Assembly: GCA_028705905.1 (NCBI GenBank)
Contig: JAQWCP010000106.1
Location: 1-6,056 of the forward strand
Source of the DNA: Oscillospiraceae bacterium
Lineage (GTDB): Bacteria; Bacillota; Clostridia; Oscillospirales; Oscillospiraceae
DNA: 6,056 nt
Direction: 5' to 3'
The notes under the pieces were generated by a model that saw nothing but the letters and a program-made list of their open reading frames with translations, made no database searches and was not told where the DNA came from. This document shows positions 1-5,994 of the stretch, piece after piece. Every line of letters begins with the position of its first letter. Position 1 is the stretch's first letter. A program made the position numbers and the translations under genes.

Positions 1-101
1 GGCCTCCGTTTCATATGGACCCGGAAGAAGGCATCTTTTTTGCTACATTAGAAGTGGAGCAGGCTGTGGACATCCAATATCATGCCCGTGTGAAGGGGTA
101 A
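1..101 (+). CDS. 3' end of an unidentified protein-coding gene (partial)
   Basis: A frame open from the left edge (first full codon at 3) ends at TAA 99-101 and gives 32 C-terminal residues, beginning PPFHMDPEEG and ending QYHARVKG. Codon use resembles spoIIE and eno, with many C- or G-ending codons, so it fits the same genome. The gene converges on spoIIE, with 42 bases between the two stops. The visible part is mildly acidic with alternating hydrophobic residues, as in a beta-rich C-terminal domain, and has no motif that I recognise. No function is proposed. A chance open frame of this length is possible, but a stop placed exactly 7 bases before the hairpin favours a real gene. Confidence 0.5.
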   Translation, partial: PPFHMDPEEGIFFATLEVEQAVDIQYHARVKG

Positions 102-104
102 ACG

Positions 105-136
105 AAAACCCCCGGCATCCATTCGGATGCCGGGGG
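105..136 (-). terminator. Rho-independent terminator of spoIIE, possibly shared with the convergent gene
   Basis: A perfect 12-bp stem is formed by 109-120 and 125-136 with a 4-base loop (ATTC). It is very GC-rich at the base (CCCCC/GGGGG). On the minus strand the stem is followed by TTTTCGTTTA, a short U-rich tail, and it starts 7 bases after the spoIIE stop. On the plus strand it also starts 7 bases after the stop of the left-edge gene, but there the tail is AAGAAATTTA with no U run. Intrinsic termination should therefore be better for spoIIE than for the opposing gene. Confidence 0.85.
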
Positions 137-143
137 AAGAAAT

Positions 144-2537
144 TTAGGATTGGGGCAGCGGGTCTGGCTGGGCTGTGCGGGTTTCCACCGCCAGCACCAT
201 CACGGTTTTGTCATCCAGGGTGCCTACGGTCTCTTTGCTGGTGTCGATGATGCGACGGGCCAATTTACGTGGCGGATCGCCGGGTTGATGTTCCGCAATC
301 AGGGTGCGCAACCACTGGTCCTCTCCGCCGCCTAGAAGGCCGTCACTAACAAGAACCATCAAGTCCCCTGCATCCACATGTAAATGGGCAATGTCCGGCG
401 AAGGGATCCCTCCGGTGGAAAGGCCAATGGGCATGGCATTGCCGGAAATGCGACGGACATGCTGTTTCTGAACGCAGTAGGAGGGGGCGGCTCCAAATTT
501 ATACAAATCGGTTTGCCCGGTGAATAAATTGACCTGTAATAAGTCGAGGGTCGTAAACCCGCCCTCTGCCTCGCTGCGCAGGATGAGGGCCGAATTCAGT
601 GTTTGCAGCGCCGGCTCGGGATGAACCCCCGCTTTAAGAAACCGTTCCAGCAGGCGGATGGCCAAATTGCTTTCCCGGGCGGCTGCTTCCCCGCTGCCCA
701 TGCCGTCAGCCAATATGATATATAATATTCCATCGTCTGTTTTAAAATAAGAACCGTTGTCTCCATTGACGGCTTCATTCTCCTTTCGTCGTGCGGCGAC
801 GCCGATGATGGCCGCCAAAGGTTCCAGTTCTGTGAATATGATGCGCTCCCGTTCTCCCTCCTTCCACTGTGGGGGGCGCAGTGGGATGCCAAGCAAATCC
901 GATAGTTTGGTTTGCATTTCATCTTCCGTTAAGACAGACAATTCACTCCCTTCAATTTCCACCCGAAGGTGGTTTCCGGCATCATAGAATACACTGCATT
1001 GGGCCTCCAAATCCAACTCTTGTAAAAACTGGGTCAATTTGCGGGTTTGCTGGGCATCGGCGTGCAATTGGGTGTCCAATTGCGCGGCAGTTTGGTCCAA
1101 AATACCGGCCAAGTCTTCATATTGCCGGCAGACTGCCATGCGGCTTTCTAAAAGCTGGTTTCTATACTGCCTTCGATAGAGCAGTGCGGTCAGCTCCTCA
1201 TTGGTTGCCGCCAAAAAGCTGGAAAAGCGCATACATCGTTTGGAAAAATGAGGCGGGAAGTCGGAGGTTTCTGCCCTGCCGCGATCCAGCATCGTTCTGG
1301 ACGCCGCGCAAAGGGCCTTGAATGTGGCGGCGTACCCTCTTTGCCAGCAGGAATTATAAAGAGGACAATTGCGGCAGGCGCGGCTGGCGGCCCGGTCAAA
1401 AATCACAGCAATGTCGTGTTCGTTGGTGCGATTGGGCTGAAACGAAGAGCGGATGCCCTCGTACAACTCCCGAAAGGCGGCGGAGGCCGCCTCCAGCCGT
1501 TCTTTGACGTAAGTACGAATGGGAATGTCTTCCTCATCCCCAGAAAATTCTGCTGCGGTATGAAACAGTGCGCCGATGCGAAACAGGCGCCGCTCCGGGA
1601 CGATCATAAAGAGGATAGAAGCGATGAACACTTCATATAAAATAGAAAGGGACGTGCCCTCTCCCAAAGCCCACAATACAGCGACGCCGTTGGATAACAC
1701 ATAAGCCACCACAGTGGCCAGCCGCCCATGGCCGGAAACGGTACCGGCCATTAAGCCGGCGAGCCCATATGCCATGGTGTAAAAGGGGGGTGCGCCGGCT
1801 GCCAGATCCATGGAGACGCCCAAAGCCACACCCATGGTGCTGCCTTTGCCCATACCGCCCTGCAGCGCAGAGAGCATGACCAGGAAAGCGGCCACCAGCC
1901 GGCCGATAGAGATATGGCCGGGCAATTCCACTTGAGACAAGGTGGCCAGAATGCTCATACAAAGGATGAGAATGGCAATGACCTGTTGACGGGTCAGTTC
2001 CTCTTCTTTGGGATCCGTCCAAGGAGAAAATGCGATTTTATAAAAATACGCGCTGGCGCCTGCCAGAAGCACTTCTGTGGAAAACAAGATGAGAGCATGT
2101 GCATGAAATCCTTGTTCAGGCAGATACACAAAGCTGGTGGCTGCTGTCAGAAAGCTGGTAAATAGAGGCATGAACCAGGCTTTTTGGTACAGGCGCACGT
2201 CGAAAAACGCAAAGGAGACGGCAAAAATAAGGATGGAAGCGGCAATGTACTTGAGAGCCGTGGAAAAGGAAAGCGTAAAGAGATATCCCACGCAACATCC
2301 CAAAAGGGAAAAAAGCCCCGATAGGCCTGGCCCTGACGCACCCAGGAAGCCAAGGCCAAAAGGAATGCAGCCGCCCAGGAGCATTCCGCTTGACAAAGTG
2401 GCGCCGAGAAAAAAACGAATGCCGTACTCCGCAATTTGCAATACCAAAGGCGATTGCAAAAAGACAGTGCTTTTATTCGTAAATAGGCGGGGGGATTTCA
2501 TTCGTTTTTGCCTCGGATTAATATTTGTGTGTTCCAT
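144..2537 (-). CDS. spoIIE: Stage II sporulation protein E, PP2C-type serine phosphatase
   Basis: The protein has 797 residues, close to the roughly 830 of the Bacillus subtilis protein. In that family SpoIIE sits at the asymmetric division septum, interacts with FtsZ, and dephosphorylates SpoIIAA so that sigma-F becomes active in the forespore. Visible in sequence: a short basic cytosolic N-terminus (1-28); about ten hydrophobic membrane segments over residues 31-315; a central cytosolic region at about 330-590 with the cysteine cluster CRNCPLYNSCW (388-398); then the PP2C/SpoIIE phosphatase domain (about 590-785). Phosphatase motifs are NGDNGSYF (591-598), DGMGSG (611-616), SDGLLGGG (731-738) and LDDKTV (774-779), so the metal-binding aspartates (Asp593, Asp611, Asp732, Asp776) are present. 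The ATG at 2537 is supported by a GGGGAGGG sequence 7 bases upstream. The stop is TAA, just before a hairpin terminator. A terminator upstream and a private TATAAT indicate its own transcription unit. No truncation or missing catalytic residue is seen. Confidence 0.97.
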   Translation of the reverse strand: MEHTNINPRQKRMKSPRLFTNKSTVFLQSPLVLQIAEYGIRFFLGATLSSGMLLGGCIPFGLGFLGASGPGLSGLFSLLGCCVGYLFTLSFSTALKYIAASILIFAVSFAFFDVRLYQKAWFMPLFTSFLTAATSFVYLPEQGFHAHALILFSTEVLLAGASAYFYKIAFSPWTDPKEEELTRQQVIAILILCMSILATLSQVELPGHISIGRLVAAFLVMLSALQGGMGKGSTMGVALGVSMDLAAGAPPFYTMAYGLAGLMAGTVSGHGRLATVVAYVLSNGVAVLWALGEGTSLSILYEVFIASILFMIVPERRLFRIGALFHTAAEFSGDEEDIPIRTYVKERLEAASAAFRELYEGIRSSFQPNRTNEHDIAVIFDRAASRACRNCPLYNSCWQRGYAATFKALCAASRTMLDRGRAETSDFPPHFSKRCMRFSSFLAATNEELTALLYRRQYRNQLLESRMAVCRQYEDLAGILDQTAAQLDTQLHADAQQTRKLTQFLQELDLEAQCSVFYDAGNHLRVEIEGSELSVLTEDEMQTKLSDLLGIPLRPPQWKEGERERIIFTELEPLAAIIGVAARRKENEAVNGDNGSYFKTDDGILYIILADGMGSGEAAARESNLAIRLLERFLKAGVHPEPALQTLNSALILRSEAEGGFTTLDLLQVNLFTGQTDLYKFGAAPSYCVQKQHVRRISGNAMPIGLSTGGIPSPDIAHLHVDAGDLMVLVSDGLLGGGEDQWLRTLIAEHQPGDPPRKLARRIIDTSKETVGTLDDKTVMVLAVETRTAQPDPLPQS

Positions 2538-2544
2538 ATATCTG

Positions 2545-2552
2545 CCCTCCCC
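2545..2552 (-). promoter_or_regulatory. Ribosome binding site of spoIIE
   Basis: On the minus strand GGGGAGGG lies 7 bases before the ATG at 2537. This is a strong Shine-Dalgarno match. It fixes the start at residue 1 rather than at the in-frame Met13. Confidence 0.8.
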
Positions 2553-2570
2553 GAAGGATGCTTGTCCTTC
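2553..2570 (-). repeat. Small inverted repeat in the spoIIE leader
   Basis: On the minus strand GAAGGA and TCCTTC form a perfect 6-bp stem around a 6-base loop (CAAGCA). It ends directly next to the GGGGAGGG ribosome binding site. If transcription begins just downstream of the TATAAT at 2587-2582, the hairpin would lie in a short leader. A structural effect on translation is possible, but the stem is short and could be chance. Confidence 0.4.
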
Positions 2571-2581
2571 CGTTTCTTTTT

Positions 2582-2612
2582 ATTATAAAAATCTGGACAG
2601 AAGAATATGGTC
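2582..2612 (-). promoter_or_regulatory. Probable spoIIE promoter, perfect -10 without a consensus -35
   Basis: A perfect TATAAT lies on the minus strand at 2587-2582, which would place the transcription start about 38 bases before the spoIIE ATG. At 17-base spacing the -35 position reads CCATAT, far from TTGACA. At 21-base spacing it reads CCGACC, which keeps only the GAC core. In Bacillus subtilis the spoIIE promoter is sigma-A dependent, activated by Spo0A, and has an unusually long spacer. A good -10 with a poor -35 fits that logic. A weak partial Spo0A-box resemblance (TGTCCAG, minus 2599-2593) lies in the spacer, but it is too degenerate to call an operator. Confidence 0.5.
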
Positions 2613-2647
2613 GGGAAATCTGAATTTTAAAAAACATTCTCAAGCAG

Positions 2648-2692
2648 AAAAAAGCGCCTCGCCGCACAGAAAAACTGCATGGCGAGGCGCTT
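2648..2692 (-). terminator. Rho-independent terminator of the gpmI-eno-HTH operon
   Basis: A perfect 12-bp GC-rich stem pairs 2652-2663 (AAGCGCCTCGCC) with 2681-2692 around a 17-base loop, which contains a further CAG/CTG pairing. On the minus strand the stem runs into six Ts (2653-2648) followed by CTGC. It begins 16 bases after the stop of the helix-turn-helix gene. It separates this operon from spoIIE. Confidence 0.9.
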
Positions 2693-2708
2693 CGAAAGAG
2701 GGGCTGTT

Positions 2709-3098
2709 TTATATTTTTTTGCCACAAGCACCACAATATTGGGCTTGGGGAGAAAGAATCTGTCCACACCCCAGACAGAAGAGAGGACGGGGTTTGGTGC
2801 GGCCGGCGGGCAATTTCCCTTTGGGGATTTGGATTTCCCGCTTATAAATGGCAGAAAACAATTCCCGGCGAGAGTGGATCCCTAATTTTTTAAAAATATT
2901 CCGCTTATATGTTTTTACAGTTCCGACAGTTAAATAAAGTGTATCTGCCATCTGCCCTTCTGTATAGCCGGCCAGGATCAAAGAAATCACATCTTGCTCA
3001 CGCTGAGAGAAAGCGGGTAGATTTGACTGCCACTGGGCGGGAGACGGAGCGGTATCTAATAGTTTTGCCCCACAGTGGATACAAAAGCAATCTGGCAT
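2709..3098 (-). CDS. LuxR/GerE-type helix-turn-helix protein flanked by zinc-ribbon cysteines
   Basis: This is a 129-residue soluble protein. The middle (about 29-86) is a LuxR/GerE DNA-binding domain: FSQREQDVISLILAGYT, then VGTVKTYKRNIFKKLGIHS, then RREL. Tyr64 stands where many relatives have His in the recognition helix. No receiver or sensor domain is present. Instead, the N-terminus carries half a zinc-ribbon knuckle, CFCIHCGAKL (Cys4, Cys6, Cys9). The C-terminus carries a complete ribbon, Cys108-x2-Cys111 and Cys122-x2-Cys125, each pair followed by Gly. The likely role is a small DNA-binding regulator that is structurally or sensorially zinc dependent; the target and signal are unknown. 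The start is supported by AAAGGAG 9 bases upstream. It lies 33 bases after eno and before a strong terminator, so it is probably the last gene of the glycolytic operon. I do not recognise a named gene; the HTH assignment is firm and the regulatory role is inferred. Confidence 0.88.
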   Translation of the reverse strand: MPDCFCIHCGAKLLDTAPSPAQWQSNLPAFSQREQDVISLILAGYTEGQMADTLYLTVGTVKTYKRNIFKKLGIHSRRELFSAIYKREIQIPKGKLPAGRTKPRPLFCLGCGQILSPQAQYCGACGKKI

Positions 3099-3107
3099 CC
3101 TGTTCGT

Positions 3108-3114
3108 CTCCTTT
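3108..3114 (-). promoter_or_regulatory. Ribosome binding site of the HTH gene
   Basis: AAAGGAG on the minus strand, 9 bases before the ATG at 3098, lies inside the 33-base gap after eno. The gene can therefore be translated independently in a shared transcript, and there is no room for a conventional promoter in the gap. Confidence 0.75.
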
Positions 3115-3131
3115 CCAAGGCATGTTGAATA

Positions 3132-4427
3132 TTACTTCAGGTTAAAAAATGCATTGTGGCCTGGGAATTGAGCCACGGTTCCCAGCTCTTCTTCAATGCG
3201 CAGAAGCTGGTTATATTTTGCCACCCGGTCAGTTCGGGAGGGGGCGCCGGTTTTGATCTGCCCGGCATTGAGGGCCACTGCCAGGTCCGCAATGGTGGTA
3301 TCTTCCGTTTCGCCGGAGCGATGGGAAATCACGGCGGTATACCCGGCGCGGTTGGCCATTTGAATGGCATCCATGGTTTCGGTCAAGGTGCCAATTTGAT
3401 TTACTTTGATTAAAATGGAGTTGGCAACCTCTTGAGTAATGCCTTCTTGCAGGCGGCTCACGTTGGTGACAAACAAATCATCCCCCACCAGCTGGATTTT
3501 ATCACCCAGGGCCTTGGTCAATAAGGCCCAGCCTTCCCAGTCGGTTTCGCCCATACCATCTTCCAGGGAGATGATGGGATATTTGGCGGCATAATTTTTC
3601 CACATGCTGACCATCTGCTGCCGGGTCATGGTCTTTTTTGCCTTAGGCAGCCGGTATGTGCCGTCTTCTTGATACCATTCAGAGACAGCCCCGTCAATGG
3701 CAATACAGAAATCTTCACCGGGGACAAAGCCTGCCGTCTCAATGGCTTCCACGATGAGCTTTAACGCATCCTCGTCTCGCTTCAAATCCGGGGCAAATCC
3801 GCCTTCGTCGCCAACAGAGGTAGAGCCGCCTGCGGCGGTGATGACCTTTTTCAACGCGTGGAACACCTCTGCGCACATGCGCAGCCCTTCCCGAAAAGAC
3901 GGTGCGCCAACAGGCATAATCATAAACTCCTGTATGTCTACGTTGTTGGAAGCGTGGGCTCCGCCGTTTAAGATATTCATCATGGGAACCGGCAGGGTTT
4001 TGGCGTTCATGCCCCCGAGGTAATTGTACAGAGACATACCAAGAGATTCCGCAGCCGCTTTGGCGCATGCCATGCTGACGCCTAAGATGGCGTTGGCGCC
4101 CAGACGGGATTTATTGGGGGTGCCGTCCAGCTCGATCAGCATTTTATCAATCTCTGTTTGGTCCAGCACATTGGAGCCAACCAGCGCGTCGGCAATTTCC
4201 CCGTTCACGTTTTGCACCGCATGCAAAACGCCCTTGCCCAGATAGCGCCCTTTATCGTCATCCCGCAGCTCGCAGGCTTCAAAAATCCCGGTGGAAGCAC
4301 CGGATGGGACTGCCGCGCGGCCCACAGTGCCATCATCCAGGAATACCTCTACTTCCACAGTGGGATTGCCCCGGGAATCTAAAATTTCTCGTGCCAAGAC
4401 ATCCACAATTTCAATGGTTTGTTTCAT
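3132..4427 (-). CDS. eno: Enolase (phosphopyruvate hydratase)
   Basis: Cytosolic glycolytic enzyme that interconverts 2-phosphoglycerate and phosphoenolpyruvate plus water, with two magnesium ions. The protein is 431 residues from the chosen start MKQTIEIV, the usual family length. Visible elements: N-terminal DSRGNPTVEV (17-26); flexible loop SGASTG (42-47); NGGAHASNN with His158; Glu167; VGDEGGFAPDL with Glu208; metal ligands Asp245, Glu289 (SLEDGMGE) and Asp316 (GDDLFVTN); catalytic Lys341 in LIKVNQIGT; signature SHRSGETEDT (368-377) with His369; and Lys392 in IKTGAPSRTDR. All catalytic and metal residues are in place. A longer frame starts at ATG 4448, but 4427 is preferred because AGAGG lies 6 bases before it and the upstream ATG has no Shine-Dalgarno sequence. 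It follows gpmI by 81 bases, the classical pgm-eno order of Firmicutes. Confidence 0.98.
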   Translation of the reverse strand: MKQTIEIVDVLAREILDSRGNPTVEVEVFLDDGTVGRAAVPSGASTGIFEACELRDDDKGRYLGKGVLHAVQNVNGEIADALVGSNVLDQTEIDKMLIELDGTPNKSRLGANAILGVSMACAKAAAESLGMSLYNYLGGMNAKTLPVPMMNILNGGAHASNNVDIQEFMIMPVGAPSFREGLRMCAEVFHALKKVITAAGGSTSVGDEGGFAPDLKRDEDALKLIVEAIETAGFVPGEDFCIAIDGAVSEWYQEDGTYRLPKAKKTMTRQQMVSMWKNYAAKYPIISLEDGMGETDWEGWALLTKALGDKIQLVGDDLFVTNVSRLQEGITQEVANSILIKVNQIGTLTETMDAIQMANRAGYTAVISHRSGETEDTTIADLAVALNAGQIKTGAPSRTDRVAKYNQLLRIEEELGTVAQFPGHNAFFNLK

Positions 4428-4433
4428 AACTTT

Positions 4434-4446
4434 CCTCTTTCCTTCC
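4434..4446 (-). promoter_or_regulatory. Ribosome binding site deciding the eno start
   Basis: On the minus strand GAAGGAAAGAGGA precedes the ATG at 4427, with AGAGG ending 6 bases before it. It lies between the two candidate ATGs (4448 and 4427), so it can serve only the downstream one. Confidence 0.75.
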
Positions 4447-4452
4447 ATTCAA

Positions 4453-4468
4453 CATATCAGCATATCAG
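4453..4468. repeat. Tandem 8-bp direct repeat in the gpmI-eno gap
   Basis: CATATCAG occurs twice in direct tandem (4453-4460 and 4461-4468), about 26 bases upstream of the eno start. It could be a small duplication or a paired protein-binding site. A weak promoter-like arrangement, TTGAAC then 17 bases then TGATAT on the minus strand, overlaps it but matches poorly at -10. No function can be assigned. Confidence 0.45.
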
Positions 4469-4492
4469 AAACAATCGTTCAAACAACACAAT

Positions 4493-4517
4493 ACACCATA
4501 GACAAGGTTCATGGTGT
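4493..4517 (-). repeat. Inverted repeat overlapping the gpmI stop codon
   Basis: ACACCAT (4493-4499) and ATGGTGT (4511-4517) form a perfect 7-bp inverted repeat with an 11-base loop that includes part of the gpmI TGA. It is not followed by a U run on the minus strand (TGTATTGTGTTG). It could be an mRNA stability or processing hairpin between gpmI and eno rather than a terminator. Confidence 0.4.
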
Positions 4518-5990
4518 GATTAACGTTTTACCAGTCATCTGATCTGGTTTTTCCAATCCCATCAAATCCAATATGGTGGGTACAATATCAGACAGCCGCC
4601 CATCTTGTCGCAAGTTGGCGCTGGCCCCGCAGATGAGAAACGGAACAGGGTTTGTGGTGTGGGCGGTATAGGGCGCGCCGTCGTTGTGGCGCATCTGTTC
4701 CGCATTGCCATGGTCTGCTGTAACAATGGCGATGCCGCCTCGGTCGGAAGTGGCGGCTACCACTTGTTCAACGCCGGCATCCACTGCCTCCGCCGCTTTC
4801 ACGGCAGCCTCATAGACACCCGTATGGCCCACCATATCACAGTTGGCAAAGTTTAAAATAATGACGTCATATTTTCCGCTGCGGATGCGCGTGGCCGCTT
4901 CCTCTGCCACTTCATAAGCGCTCATCTCCGGTTTTAGGTCATATGTGGCGACGCTGGGGGAGGGGATCAAAACCCGATCTTCCCCGGGGAACACGGTTTC
5001 CTGCCCGCCGTTGAAAAAGAACGTGACATGAGCATATTTCTCTGTCTCTGCAATGCGCAGCTGGGTCATGCCCAGATGACTGATGTACTCTCCAAAAATA
5101 TGGTCCAGCGGCAGACGGGCAAAGGCGACAGAGACATTTGGCATGGTAGCATCGTACTCCGTCATGCAGGCAAACGTCAAGGGGAAAAATCCGTTTTTAC
5201 GCGGGAAGCCTGAAAATTCAGGGTCCACCAACGCCCGGGTGATTTCCCTGGCGCGGTCGGGCCGGAAATTGAAGAAGATGACCCCGTCATCTGGCCGGAT
5301 GCGGGCGTCGCAGCCGCAGACCAGCGGCTCAATGAATTCATCTGTCGTTCCGGCATCGTAAAGGGACTGAATGGCTGCAACAGGATCGTCTGTAAAGGTC
5401 CCTTCCCCCAATACCATCGCGTGGTATGCCTTCTCTACCCGCTCCCATCGATTGTCACGGTCCATGGCAAAGTACCGGCCCGTGATGGTACCCAGTTGCC
5501 CAACGCCAATGGTTTTGCACATCTCCATGCAGCTGGCCACAAATTGCTTACCAGAGGTGGGAGAAACATCACGACCGTCTAAAAATGCGTGGATATAAAC
5601 CCGCTGCACGCCAACCTGCTTTGCCATTTTCAACAGTGCCCACAAGTGGGTGATGTGGCTGTGTACGCCGCCGTCAGAGAGCAGTCCCAAAAGATGGAGC
5701 GCCCGTCCATCTTCTTTGCAAGCATCCATGACAGAACAAAAGACCGGGTTTTTAAAAAAAGACCCGTCTTCAATGGCCAGATGAATGCGAGGCAAATCTT
5801 GAAATACCACCCGTCCGGCGCCAATATTGGTGTGCCCCACCTCGCTGTTTCCCATTTGGCCGGGCGGGAGCCCCACATCCATGCCGGATGCGGAGAGGGT
5901 GCAATGGGGGCACGTTTGGAAGAGATGATCCAAAAATGGAGTATTGGCGCCGGAAATGGCGTTGCTTTCTGTGGGCGATGTCAGGCCATA
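4509..5990 (-). CDS. gpmI: 2,3-bisphosphoglycerate-independent phosphoglycerate mutase, 5' end missing
   Basis: Cytosolic, manganese-dependent isomerisation of 3-phosphoglycerate to 2-phosphoglycerate through a phosphoserine. About 493 of the expected ~510 residues are present, from YGLTSPTESNAISGANTPF to ALITP-type end LITP and TGA. Counting from the Leu codon at 5933 as residue 1: nucleophile Ser30 in MGNSEVGH; His91 (GVHSH); Asp122 (DGRDVSP); Arg153 and Arg159 (TGRYFAMDRD); Arg224 and Arg227 (FRPDRARE); Lys299 (ETEKYAHVTFFFNGG); manganese ligands Asp366 and His370 (NCDMVGHTG), Asp407 and His408 (TADHGNAEQM) and His425. A fixed offset to Geobacillus GpmI numbering holds for these. The upstream frame stays open to the window edge, but beyond 5990 it no longer resembles GpmI. 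The LDG with the second-metal Asp (Asp12 in Geobacillus), the start codon, ribosome binding site and promoter are all absent. Codon 5933 is TTG within the protein, not a start. Head of the gpmI-eno-HTH operon as seen here. Confidence 0.95.
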   Translation of the reverse strand, partial: YGLTSPTESNAISGANTPFLDHLFQTCPHCTLSASGMDVGLPPGQMGNSEVGHTNIGAGRVVFQDLPRIHLAIEDGSFFKNPVFCSVMDACKEDGRALHLLGLLSDGGVHSHITHLWALLKMAKQVGVQRVYIHAFLDGRDVSPTSGKQFVASCMEMCKTIGVGQLGTITGRYFAMDRDNRWERVEKAYHAMVLGEGTFTDDPVAAIQSLYDAGTTDEFIEPLVCGCDARIRPDDGVIFFNFRPDRAREITRALVDPEFSGFPRKNGFFPLTFACMTEYDATMPNVSVAFARLPLDHIFGEYISHLGMTQLRIAETEKYAHVTFFFNGGQETVFPGEDRVLIPSPSVATYDLKPEMSAYEVAEEAATRIRSGKYDVIILNFANCDMVGHTGVYEAAVKAAEAVDAGVEQVVAATSDRGGIAIVTADHGNAEQMRHNDGAPYTAHTTNPVPFLICGASANLRQDGRLSDIVPTILDLMGLEKPDQMTGKTLITP

Positions 5991-5994
5991 AGGT
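5991..5994. other. Probable chimeric junction between gpmI and a foreign pheT fragment
   Basis: Up to 5990 the minus strand encodes GpmI residues (Tyr-Gly-Leu of the DGYG-like motif). From 5995 the plus strand encodes PheT-like residues (Arg-Asn-Asp-Val). Both genes lose their 5' parts at the same point, in opposite orientations. Base composition drops sharply here: third codon positions right of the junction are almost all A or T, unlike the rest. The four bases AGGT fit neither protein. Confidence 0.7.

Noticed and set aside
869..1640. Plus-strand frames of 130-150 codons inside spoIIE
   Set aside because: They are antisense to well-conserved SpoIIE coding sequence, and their translations resemble no family.
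2561..2599. Spo0A boxes upstream of spoIIE (TGTCCAG and a TTGTCC on the opposite strand)
   Set aside because: They match the TGTCGAA-type core only partly. They are mentioned as context for the promoter but cannot be called operators from sequence alone.
2137..2847. Plus-strand open frame of 236 codons
   Set aside because: It runs antisense through the 5' part of spoIIE, the promoter region, a terminator and the end of the HTH gene. Its translation is basic and low-complexity, with no motif and no convincing ribosome binding site. It is a shadow frame.
4428..4448. Upstream ATG at 4448 as the eno start (seven extra residues)
   Set aside because: There is no Shine-Dalgarno sequence before 4448. 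The purine-rich site lies between the two ATGs, and family length and N-terminus fit 4427.
4440..4490. Independent sigma-A promoter for eno (TTGAAC, 17 bases, TGATAT)
   Set aside because: The -35 matches 4 of 6 and the -10 only 3 of 6 consensus positions, and there is no supporting context. It is too weak to list as a feature.
4428..4508. Riboswitch or small RNA in the gpmI-eno gap
   Set aside because: The 81-base gap holds only short repeats and no recognisable conserved RNA fold.
4493..4517. Hairpin after gpmI as a transcription terminator
   Set aside because: The stem is only 7 bp, overlaps the stop codon and has no U run after it, and eno follows in the usual operon order.
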